From: Novosphingobium sp. SG707
Lineage (GTDB): Bacteria; Pseudomonadota; Alphaproteobacteria; Sphingomonadales; Sphingomonadaceae
Length of the DNA stretch: 64,000 bases
NCBI RefSeq assembly: GCF_012275515.1
Contig: NZ_JAAZQL010000013.1
Coordinates: 1 to 64,000, forward strand
Direction of reading: 5' to 3'
Of this stretch, positions 53,339 through 60,673 are shown piece by piece. The first letter of the stretch is position 1. Each line of letters starts with the position of its first letter. A program made the translations under genes and the position numbers. Under the pieces are notes generated by a model. It had not been told where the DNA came from, searched no databases, and worked only from the letters and a program-made list of their open reading frames with translations.

Positions 53339-55635
53339 CCCCCGATCTTCACCGTCACCGCGCGCAGGGTTCCGGTAAAGCGGCTGCTGGCCACACTATA
53401 GGACGGATCGACCGGTGAGATCGTGTCCTGTCCTATGTCAAAGCCCTCGGTATGCGAGATCACCTGCGCAAAAGTGCGGGGGATGCGCCCGCCGCCCACC
53501 GGTGCGCCATCGAGGAACAGCGTGACATTGCCGCCGCTGGTCGCGGCCTCCTTGTCGAGGGTAAAGCGCATTTCCAGCCGATGCGCACCCGCGCCGATGG
53601 TCTTGGTGGCGGCGATGCGGGTCATATTGGCCGGGGTCAGATTATAGGTGAACACCGGGCGGCCATGGTCGAGATAGAGGCTGTATCCGCCAAAGCGCCC
53701 GCCTTGCGCCGCGATCACGCCCCCAAGGACGCCATCGCCGGTGGTCAGGTCCGCGCTGATGGTGAAGGAGTGGCCGACGGTAGGCGGGGCGGCGCTTTCG
53801 GCAATATCGGTAATCGGCATCGTATAGGTGAAACTGGTGCGGCCCGCGCTGGGGTCGGGGCGGCCTTTCTGCCCTCCATCAGGGCTGTGGATCGGCAGGA
53901 TCTTGGCCTTTGCCGCCTCGGCCCAGAATGTCGCCTTCATCCGCTCCAGCCGCGCCGGTTCGGCAGCGGCAAGATCATGGGCCTCGCTGAAATCCTTGTC
54001 GATATTGTAGAGTTCCCATTGCCGGTTTTCGACCGCGATGCGGGGCGGGGGCGTGCGCTCCCATGGCGTCACCATCGGCTTGGTCGCAGCAACCCAGCCG
54101 TCCTTATAGAGGCTGAGGTTTTCCGCCATGGCAAAGACCTGTATGGTGCGGCGCGAAGGGGCGGCGGGCTGGTCCAGCGTATAGCGCGCGCTGATGCCGG
54201 TGATCGGTTGCTGGGGCACGCCGTTGAACACATCGGGGGCGGCGATCCCGGCCACGTCCAGCAAGGTCGGCATGATGTCGCTGACATGCAGAAACTGGGA
54301 CCGGATCGCGCCCGCATCGGCAATATGATGCGGCCATGAAACGACCATCCCGTTGCGCAGACCGCCGAAATGCGAGCCATAGCGCTTTGACCACTGAAAC
54401 GGCGCATTGAGCGCCCAGCCCCAGCCGCCGGGATAGAGATTATAGGCATTGCGCCCGCCGATATCGCCCATATGCGCGATGGAGCGGGCCAGATCCTCCT
54501 TCACGCCCGAGAGCGGCGATTGTTCGTAAAGCTTGCCGTCGAAACTGCCCTCGGCGCTGGCGCCATTGTCGCCCTGGATATAGATGATCAGCGTGTTGTC
54601 ATAGGTGCCGCTGTCCTTCAGGCTCTGGATCACGCGTCCCACCTGATCGTCGGCATAGGCGAGCGATGCGGCATAGGCCTCCATATAGCGGGCATAGAGG
54701 CGCTGCTGATCGGGCTTCAGGCTGTCCCATGCGGGCAAGGTGGCGGGGCGAGGCGGGGCCTGCGTATCGGCGGGAATGGTGCCCAGCGCCTTTTCGCGGG
54801 CGAAGATCTCATCGCGCAGCGCGTCCCAACCCTTGTCGAACCGGCCCTTGAATTTGGCCAGCCATGGGGCGGGCGCATGGTTGGGCGCATGGGCCGCGCT
54901 GGTGGCATAATAGGCGAAGAAAGGGCGGTCGGGCGTGTTGGCCTTTTGCTCGGCAATCCAACGGATCGCGTGATCGGCCAGATCGCTTTCCAGATGGTAT
55001 CCGGGGCGGTTCATATCGGGATGGGCGGGGCGGGTGTTTTCCACCAGCGAGGGTTCGAACCCCGAGGAATCCGCGCCGAGGAAGCCGTAGAAATAGTCAA
55101 ACCCCAGCCCGGTCGGCCAGCGGTCGAAGGGGCCTGAGGCGCTCATTTCCCATTCGGGCGTGATATGCGATTTGCCGAACATCGCCGTTGAATAGCCCCC
55201 TGCGCGCAGCAGGGCGGGCAGGGCGGCGGCGCTTTTGGGAATGACGCTGTTATAGCCTTCATAGCCGGTCGCCCAATTGGCGACATAGCCCATGCCGACC
55301 GCCTGCGGATTGCGCCCGGTCAGCAGCGCGGCGCGGGTGGGCGAGCAAATGGCGGTGGTGTGAAAGCGGTTATAGCGCAGCCCTTCGCGCGCCAGAGCGT
55401 CGAAAGTGACGGTGGGGATCGGGCCGCCAAAGGCGCTTGAGGCGCCAAAGCCGACGTCATCGGTCATGATAAGCAGGATATTAGGCGCCGTTTTCGCCGC
55501 GCGCACCGACTGCGGCCAGACGGGGGCCGAGGATTCCGCCGCCGAGATGCCATAGGTGGGTGCTTGCGCCAGAGCGCAGGCGGGCGTCAGAAGCGATGCG
55601 GTCAGCAGGGCGGATTGGAGGCGGAGGCCGCGCAT
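53335..55635 (-). CDS. Arylsulfatase-type sulfatase, exported
   Basis: A 766-residue sulfatase. It has a signal peptide (GLRLQSALLTASLLTPACALAQ) and metal-binding Asp pair in ILLIMTDDVGFG. The formylglycine signature is C97-SPT-R101-AALLTG, so a Cys-type formylglycine-generating enzyme is required (not in the window). KSHITPEWEM and the GDNGAS segment supply further ligands. The ~200 C-terminal residues form a jelly-roll-like extension. It removes sulfate from a sulfate ester in the periplasm. ATG 55635 follows GGGAGAAG. It is convergent with the TetR gene. It has a distinct palindrome upstream (55714), so it may be controlled separately. Confidence 0.93.
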   Translation of the reverse strand: MRGLRLQSALLTASLLTPACALAQAPTYGISAAESSAPVWPQSVRAAKTAPNILLIMTDDVGFGASSAFGGPIPTVTFDALAREGLRYNRFHTTAICSPTRAALLTGRNPQAVGMGYVANWATGYEGYNSVIPKSAAALPALLRAGGYSTAMFGKSHITPEWEMSASGPFDRWPTGLGFDYFYGFLGADSSGFEPSLVENTRPAHPDMNRPGYHLESDLADHAIRWIAEQKANTPDRPFFAYYATSAAHAPNHAPAPWLAKFKGRFDKGWDALRDEIFAREKALGTIPADTQAPPRPATLPAWDSLKPDQQRLYARYMEAYAASLAYADDQVGRVIQSLKDSGTYDNTLIIYIQGDNGASAEGSFDGKLYEQSPLSGVKEDLARSIAHMGDIGGRNAYNLYPGGWGWALNAPFQWSKRYGSHFGGLRNGMVVSWPHHIADAGAIRSQFLHVSDIMPTLLDVAGIAAPDVFNGVPQQPITGISARYTLDQPAAPSRRTIQVFAMAENLSLYKDGWVAATKPMVTPWERTPPPRIAVENRQWELYNIDKDFSEAHDLAAAEPARLERMKATFWAEAAKAKILPIHSPDGGQKGRPDPSAGRTSFTYTMPITDIAESAAPPTVGHSFTISADLTTGDGVLGGVIAAQGGRFGGYSLYLDHGRPVFTYNLTPANMTRIAATKTIGAGAHRLEMRFTLDKEAATSGGNVTLFLDGAPVGGGRIPRTFAQVISHTEGFDIGQDTISPVDPSYSVASSRFTGTLRAVTVKIGG

Positions 55636-55697
55636 GATCTTCTCCCGAACCGGGGTCTGATGCGCCGGTTTCGGGGGGAGATTATGCCTGTCAATTT

Positions 55698-55731
55698 TGC
55701 ACGTCAATATAAATTAAGTCGTATGACTTAA
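55698..55731 (-). promoter_or_regulatory. Promoter/operator region of the sulfatase gene
   Basis: A symmetric element TTAAGTCGTATGACTTAA (55714-55731, 7-bp arms) lies next to a weak copy of the recurrent site, TGCACGTCAATATA (55698-55711). On the minus strand TTGACG (55706-55701) and TAATCT 17 bases further (55683-55678) may be the promoter. The GT-N6-AC core would suit a GntR-type repressor. Confidence 0.4.
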
Positions 55732-55780
55732 AGAGAGGTTCCATCGGCTCCATCCCCTCAACCCCGCCGGGCAGATTGTA

Positions 55781-56104
55781 TCATATCAGTTGGGTCTTGG
55801 GCAGTTGCACGACCATCCCATCCATCGCCTCGGTCACGGGGATCTGGCACGAGAGGCGGCTGCCGGATTGCGGTTCGGCGGCAAATTCCATCATCGCCTC
55901 CTCCTCCTCGCTGGCGGGGTTCAGGTGGGCGATCCAGTCATGGGGGATCACCACCTGGCAGGTGGCGCAACTGCAAGCCCCGCCGCAATCGGCCAGAATG
56001 CCGCGTAGGCCATTCTTGACCGCGCCCTCCATCAGGCTCCAGCCCGAGGGCACATCGACCACCTGATCGGTGCCATCGGCAAGGCGATAGTTTATCTTCG
56101 CCAT
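55781..56104 (-). CDS. 2Fe-2S ferredoxin (adrenodoxin/putidaredoxin type)
   Basis: A 107-residue ferredoxin with the C-x5-C-x2-C pattern in DCGGACSCATCQVVIP and the fourth Cys in SRLSCQIPVTEAMDGMVV. The acidic segment ASEEEEAMMEF is typical of P450 partners. It carries single electrons from a flavoprotein reductase to a P450. Its ATG overlaps the stop of the small ferredoxin gene, and both follow the P450 gene, so the three form one operon. No reductase gene is next to them; one must be supplied from elsewhere. Confidence 0.93.
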   Translation of the reverse strand: MAKINYRLADGTDQVVDVPSGWSLMEGAVKNGLRGILADCGGACSCATCQVVIPHDWIAHLNPASEEEEAMMEFAAEPQSGSRLSCQIPVTEAMDGMVVQLPKTQLI

Positions 56105-56304
56105 CAATCCTCTCCGATGCTCAGCGCCCGTTCCGGGCAGGCGCGGGTGGCGCGGCCTGCCAGCGCTTCCTGCCCCGGCGGCACAAGGATGTCGCCGGGC
56201 AGGACATAGCCTTCGTCATCCAGTTCGAACAATTCGGGCGCCAGCGCCCAGCAGCGCGCGTGACCCGCACATTTCTCGCGGTCTACCTTGATAATCATCG
56301 CCAT
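56104..56304 (-). CDS. Small P450-associated ferredoxin (3Fe-4S/4Fe-4S type)
   Basis: A 66-residue protein with EKCAGHARCWALAPELFELDDEGYV and, near the end, RACPERALSI. The cluster ligands are C-AGHAR-C and the later CP. The His in place of the middle Cys is typical of 3Fe-4S ferredoxins encoded beside P450s. Its ATG shares a base with the P450 stop codon, so the two are translationally coupled. ATG 56298 is an alternative start. It is unusual that this ferredoxin and a 2Fe-2S ferredoxin are both encoded with a single P450. Confidence 0.93.
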   Translation of the reverse strand: MAMIIKVDREKCAGHARCWALAPELFELDDEGYVLPGDILVPPGQEALAGRATRACPERALSIGED

Positions 56305-57524
56305 CAACTCCAGTCGAGCACCAGATTTTCCACGCCAAAGACAAAGCCGCCGAAGGTGACGGGGGCCGTGCCTTCCTTGATGCGGAAGGGCGGGATGCGG
56401 GCGAACCATTCATTGAGCGCGATGATGATCTCGCGCCGCGCCAGATGCGAGCCGAGGCAGCGGTGCGGGCCATAGGAGAAGGCGGTGTGGCGATTGTCCT
56501 CGCGGTTGAAGTCGATCGTGTTGGGATCGGGAAATTCGGCCGGATCGCGGCTGGAGGCCATCGAGGGGCAGGAGACGAGATCACCCTTTTTGATCGGGCA
56601 TCCGCCCAGATCCATGTCGCGCGTGGCGGTGCGGATCGGGGTGACGCTGGGGAAGGCGCGCAGCATTTCTTCGACAGCGCTGGGCATGATCGCGGGATTG
56701 TCGCGCAATTCCTGTTGCCGGTCGGGGTTGCGGGCCAGAAAATAGAGGTCGAGGCCGATGGCAGTGGCCACCGTATCCAGCCCGCCGATGAAGAGCAGGA
56801 CGGCAATCGAGCGGATTTCCTGATCGGTCAGGGGGCGGCCTTCGACCTGCGCCTGCACCAGAAAGGTCATGAAATCCTCGGCTGGTTCTTCCTTGCGCTG
56901 GGCGATCATGCCTTCAAGGAAATTCAGCACCTTATGCGCGGCGGCTGTGCGTTCGGCGGGTCCCATATGCAGCAATTCATTGGCCCAGCCGACAAATTCC
57001 ATCAGCCGGTCATCGGGAATGCCAAGGAAGGCGAGGAACACACTGACCGCCAGCGGGAAGGCGAATTCGGTCATCACCTCGGCCGATGTGCCGCGCGCCT
57101 TGAGGCCCTCGATCAGTTCGACCGCCTTGGCCGTGACGAAGGGCTCCAGAGCCGCCACCCGCTTTGGCGAGAGCAGCGGGTTGAGCATCGAGCGATATTT
57201 GCCATGTTCGGGCGGGTCGAGTTCGAGGGGGATCACCGGCCAGTCCTCGCCGATGGCCGAGGAGAAGATGCGGCGAAAGGAGGAATAGCTCGCGCCGTCC
57301 TGAAGCACATTGCGCTGTTCTTCCGCCGTGGTGACGATCCATGCGCCTTGCCCGTCGCGGGTGGTTTCGGGCGAATAGAACACCGATGGCCCATCGAGCA
57401 ATTTGGCCACCGCGGCAAAGGGGTCGCCAAAGGGAGTGGGGCGCATTTCGGGCGATTTGTACAGGTTGAAGGCCCCCACGCAGTGCGCGGGGACGTGATC
57501 GGGAACCTTAGGCTGACTCGCCAT
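56304..57524 (-). CDS. Cytochrome P450
   Basis: A 406-residue soluble bacterial P450. The heme ligand is C356 in FSYGPHRCLGSHLARREI, the I-helix oxygen-activation site is LLFIGGLDTVATAI, and the ExxR region lies before RTATRDMDLGG. SMLNPLLSPKRVAALEP also fits. It uses electrons from a ferredoxin to hydroxylate an organic substrate. GGAGGATT precedes ATG 57524. The promoter reads on the minus strand as TTGTAC-N17-TATCTA (57610-57582), with the recurrent operator just downstream and a separate repeat in the spacer. It is likely an entry hydroxylation in the pathway. Confidence 0.95.
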   Translation of the reverse strand: MASQPKVPDHVPAHCVGAFNLYKSPEMRPTPFGDPFAAVAKLLDGPSVFYSPETTRDGQGAWIVTTAEEQRNVLQDGASYSSFRRIFSSAIGEDWPVIPLELDPPEHGKYRSMLNPLLSPKRVAALEPFVTAKAVELIEGLKARGTSAEVMTEFAFPLAVSVFLAFLGIPDDRLMEFVGWANELLHMGPAERTAAAHKVLNFLEGMIAQRKEEPAEDFMTFLVQAQVEGRPLTDQEIRSIAVLLFIGGLDTVATAIGLDLYFLARNPDRQQELRDNPAIMPSAVEEMLRAFPSVTPIRTATRDMDLGGCPIKKGDLVSCPSMASSRDPAEFPDPNTIDFNREDNRHTAFSYGPHRCLGSHLARREIIIALNEWFARIPPFRIKEGTAPVTFGGFVFGVENLVLDWS

Positions 57525-57568
57525 GGCAATCCTCCAATGTTCTGTTCTTTGGACAGGCTATAGAATCC

Positions 57569-57622
57569 TGCACCTGAGTGCTAGATACAACAGATGTTTT
57601 ATCTGTACAACGTCTGTTTTAT
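57569..57622. promoter_or_regulatory. P450/TetR control region with two kinds of operator
   Basis: TGCACCTGAGTGCT (57569-57582) is a near-perfect copy of the recurrent palindrome, abutting the minus-strand -10. A direct repeat, ACAACAGATGTTTTAT (57587-57602) and ACAACGTCTGTTTTAT (57607-57622), 13 of 16 identical and 20 bases apart, covers the spacer and -35 of the P450 promoter. It also contains the inverted ACAGAT/ATCTGT. The direct repeat is probably the site of the local TetR protein. Confidence 0.6.
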
Positions 57623-57641
57623 CGCGCAGTCCTGTCGCACC

Positions 57642-58247
57642 ATGAACGACCTTGCTCCACCTCCCACCGCCGCCGATCTGCGCCGTGCCGAAGTGATTGC
57701 CTGCGCGGCCCAATTGCTGGTCGAAGGGGGGCTGGGGGAAATCACTTTTCGCAATCTGGCGCGGCGGATGAATTGTTCGACCACCGTCATCAGCCACCAT
57801 TTCCGCAACAAGGATGAGGTGGTGCTGGAAACCTATCGCCATGTGAATGCGCGGGCGGCGGCGATGCGTGATGCGGCGCTGTCGGATCGGGCGCATGGGG
57901 CGGTGCGCGCCATCGAGGAACTCTTGCCCATCAGCCCGGCCCAGCGCGAAAATTGGGCGGCATGGCTGCATTTCTGGAGCGCGGCTTTGCACGATCCGGT
58001 GCTGGCCGCCGAACATGCGGTGGGCCTGTATCAGACGGTCGAGCGGGTGGCGGCCTATCTGCGCTCAACCGGCATGGAGGATGATGCGGCGCAAGGTGCG
58101 GCACAGGCGATCAGCAATGCGCTCTATGGCATCGCGATACAGGCGCTGTTCGACCGCGAGCATTGGGACGAGGCAAGGCTGCGACAGGAGTTTCGCCGCA
58201 CCACCGCCTATGCGCTGGGGCCGGACATGGCCGCCAGACAGGTTTAA
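57642..58247 (+). CDS. TetR-family regulator, divergent from P450
   Basis: A 201-residue regulator. The helix-turn-helix is GEITFRNLARRMNCSTTVISHHFRNKDEVVLETY, and the C-terminal domain is helical. ATG 57642 (MNDLAPPP) is chosen; the upstream in-frame ATG at 57594 lies within the direct-repeat operator. Its recognition helix (STTVISHHF) differs from the regulators at 23418 and 52670, fitting the distinct direct repeat found only here. It is likely the local repressor of the P450-ferredoxin operon and of itself. It ends with a four-base overlap with the convergent hydrolase stop. Confidence 0.85.
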   Translation: MNDLAPPPTAADLRRAEVIACAAQLLVEGGLGEITFRNLARRMNCSTTVISHHFRNKDEVVLETYRHVNARAAAMRDAALSDRAHGAVRAIEELLPISPAQRENWAAWLHFWSAALHDPVLAAEHAVGLYQTVERVAAYLRSTGMEDDAAQGAAQAISNALYGIAIQALFDREHWDEARLRQEFRRTTAYALGPDMAARQV

Positions 58248-59140
58248 CTTTCCGCCAGAAAGGCGCGAATATCCTCCAGCACCGTGGGGAAACGGTCATG
58301 GTGGAGCCAGTGGCTGGCATTGTCATATTCGATCAGGCGGGCATTGCGGAAATGGTTGATCCGCCCGTCCTTGCCCGGATTGGGCATGAAGGTGTTGCTG
58401 CCGTGCAGGAACAGCATCGGGCAGGTCACGGCCTGCCACATGGCGATCACTTCCTCCTCCGGGAAATCCAGCACCGGCCAGATGTTGAGCCGGGGATCGA
58501 ATTTCCAGCTGTAGGTGCCGTCATCATTGCTGCGCAGCGCATGATGGGTCAGATGGCGGACCTGATCGTCGGAGAGATAGGGGTTCTTTTCCCGCATCCG
58601 GGCAAAGGCGTCCTCCTCGGATGCATAGCGCTTGTGGTGGCGTTTGGCCGCTTCCTGATGCAGGCGGATCCAGTTGGCGACCCGCGCGGCAAAGGGCTGG
58701 ATCATCCGCTGCGAATTGCGCCCGCTCGACAGGGCCAGCCCCTCGATATTGACGAAGCGCGCGACGCGATCCGGGAAGATCCCTGCATAGCGCGTGGTCA
58801 CCATGGCGCCCAGCGAATGGGCGCAGATGGTCAGCTTTTCCTGCCCCAGCGCATCGGCCAGATTGGCGAAATCCATCAGGAACGCGGCCATCGTGTAATC
58901 GGCGTCAGGCGACCAAGCACTGTTGCCATGCCCGCGCAGATCGGGCGCGATCACCCGCCATTCCCCGGCCAATTCGCGCGCCAGCCAGTCCATCGAACGC
59001 GCATGGTCAAATCCGCCATGTTGCAGCACCAGCACCGGGGCATTGGGATCGCCCCATTCCAGATAATGCAGGCGCAGGGTCTGGCTGATGAAATAGTTCG
59101 ACCGGGGCCGGATGGAATCGGAGGATGACAGCTTGACCAT
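58244..59140 (-). CDS. Alpha/beta-hydrolase fold protein
   Basis: A 298-residue hydrolase. The oxyanion segment is VLQHGGFDHARSMDWLARELA, the strand before DLRGHGNS is present, and the nucleophile lies in CAHSLGAMVTT (A-H-S-L-G instead of GxSxG with Gly first). A C-terminal NASHWLHHDRF supplies the His. There is no signal peptide, so it is cytosolic. The substrate could be an ester, lactone or C-C bond. The start is uncertain: ATG 59140 and ATG 59170 lie in opposite arms of a perfect 14-bp inverted repeat and neither has a clear ribosome-binding site. Confidence 0.82.
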   Translation of the reverse strand: MVKLSSSDSIRPRSNYFISQTLRLHYLEWGDPNAPVLVLQHGGFDHARSMDWLARELAGEWRVIAPDLRGHGNSAWSPDADYTMAAFLMDFANLADALGQEKLTICAHSLGAMVTTRYAGIFPDRVARFVNIEGLALSSGRNSQRMIQPFAARVANWIRLHQEAAKRHHKRYASEEDAFARMREKNPYLSDDQVRHLTHHALRSNDDGTYSWKFDPRLNIWPVLDFPEEEVIAMWQAVTCPMLFLHGSNTFMPNPGKDGRINHFRNARLIEYDNASHWLHHDRFPTVLEDIRAFLAES

Positions 59141-59176
59141 GCGTGCAGGTTTGGATCGCCCCGCACGCATGGTCAA
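59133..59176. promoter_or_regulatory. 14-bp perfect inverted repeat over the hydrolase start
   Basis: TTGACCATGCGTGC (59133-59146) is repeated inverted at 59163-59176 with 16 bases between. Each arm contains one candidate ATG of the hydrolase. It may be an operator, a hairpin that hides the start, or, on the minus strand, a terminator for the GH30 side. Confidence 0.5.
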
Positions 59177-59191
59177 TGGCCTTATGGCGTC

Positions 59192-60673
59192 TTACCCCAG
59201 GGCGCCGGCGGGCAGGACGATCGTGTTGAGCGAGTCCGCGGCCAGTTCCAGCGTCAGCGCCTTGCCGCCCAGCGCATAACGCACCTTCTGCTTTTGCCCC
59301 AGTGCGTTATTGGCGATCAGCACCACGCTGCCATCGGGATTGCGGAAGGCGATATTGTCGTCAAAGCCAAGGAAGCTGTCGACCGAAAGCGCCCGCGCGC
59401 CCGGCTTCACATAGGAGGAGAGGTGGCGCATCAGCCAGTAATCGGGCGTCAGGCGCCATGATTTCGTGACCGGATCAACCACGATCAGACTGTTCTGCGG
59501 CCAGCCCCAGGGCGAGAGGCCCCCGGTCGGCAGCGCGGCGTTCCAGTAATCCCATGCGCTCGCGCCAAATTCGATATAGCGGCGCAGATTGGCCCAGCCA
59601 TAGCGCGCATAGTGCCAGTCATTGGCCGAGGTGCCGCATTCCCATTCGGTGGCCCAGATTTCCATCTGCGGATATTGCCGCGCGATCTGGGGCAGGGCGC
59701 GCTTGCCGTCCCATTGCACGCCGACGCCCTTGATGACCGAGGCCGCCTTAGGATCGGCCAGCACGGTGTCGAGCATCTCGACCTTGCCGCGCTCCAGCGT
59801 GCCGAAGAACACGCGCGCGCCCACCTTGTCCATCTCGCGGCCAAGGAAGGGCAGGAAACGCGCCAGTCCCTGCGGCGTCCATGTGCAGGAGGCATAGGGC
59901 TGGGCCGAGTTGAATTCATTCTGCGGCATCACCGTGCCGATGGTGATGCCCGCCTTGGCGTAATCCTCGACATAGCGGCGGAAATAGCGCGCATAGGCGT
60001 CGAAATAGCGGTCTTCCTGGATGAAGGAATCCTCGCCTTCCTTGCCGGTCTGATCGTCGCGGATGCCGGTTTCGGGCGTGCCGGGCCATGGTTTGGCCAT
60101 GGCGTAAAACCCGTTCTTCTTCATCCAGCTTGGCGGGCTCCACGGGCTGGCCCAGAGTTTCAGGCCGGGGTTAAAGCCCTGCGCCGCCTTGATATAGGGG
60201 ATCAGCGTCTGCTGGTCATTGGCGGTAGAGAAGCTCTTGAGATCAAAGTCGCCCGGCGTTTCGTCATAGGAATACCATTTGCGCGCAAAGTCATTGGCCC
60301 CCACCGGCGTGCGGCACAGGGTAAAGGCGGCCTGATCGGGCGCGAACAGCGTGGCCATCGCGGCATGGCGGTCGGCGGGCGAGAGATGCGAGAGCGCGAC
60401 CCAGCCAAGCTCGTTAAAGCAGGCGCCAAAGCCCGCCATCGTCTGGCGCGGATTGGCCAGATTGATCGTCGCATCGGTGCCGAACAGGCTGGCCCGGCTC
60501 ACTTCGGCCAGCGCGGGCACGCTCTGCTTTTGCCATGGCGCATCGGCTTGCGTCGAAAACCAGAGCGCGCCGGGCAGGGCGGGCGTTTCCACCGCGCGGG
60601 CGGCGACAGGGGCAACAGCCGTGGCCCCGATCAGGCCAAGCGCCGCGCGGCGGGAAACGGAAAGATCAGTCAT
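59192..60673 (-). CDS. GH30-family glycoside hydrolase, Tat-exported
   Basis: 493 residues. The leader SRRAALGLIGATAVAPVAARA is Tat-like. The catalytic domain has GFGACFNELGW, LKLWASPWSPPSWMKKNG, the acid/base E253 in MPQNEFNSAQPY, and the nucleophile E343 in IWATEWECG. A C-terminal beta domain follows (DNIAFRNPDGSVVLIANN). GH30 enzymes cleave beta-linked glucosyl, xylosyl or fucosyl groups (glucosylceramidase, xylanase and related); subfamily is not decided here. It overlaps DUF1593 by eight bases and is the last gene of the glycan operon. Confidence 0.9.
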   Translation of the reverse strand: MTDLSVSRRAALGLIGATAVAPVAARAVETPALPGALWFSTQADAPWQKQSVPALAEVSRASLFGTDATINLANPRQTMAGFGACFNELGWVALSHLSPADRHAAMATLFAPDQAAFTLCRTPVGANDFARKWYSYDETPGDFDLKSFSTANDQQTLIPYIKAAQGFNPGLKLWASPWSPPSWMKKNGFYAMAKPWPGTPETGIRDDQTGKEGEDSFIQEDRYFDAYARYFRRYVEDYAKAGITIGTVMPQNEFNSAQPYASCTWTPQGLARFLPFLGREMDKVGARVFFGTLERGKVEMLDTVLADPKAASVIKGVGVQWDGKRALPQIARQYPQMEIWATEWECGTSANDWHYARYGWANLRRYIEFGASAWDYWNAALPTGGLSPWGWPQNSLIVVDPVTKSWRLTPDYWLMRHLSSYVKPGARALSVDSFLGFDDNIAFRNPDGSVVLIANNALGQKQKVRYALGGKALTLELAADSLNTIVLPAGALG

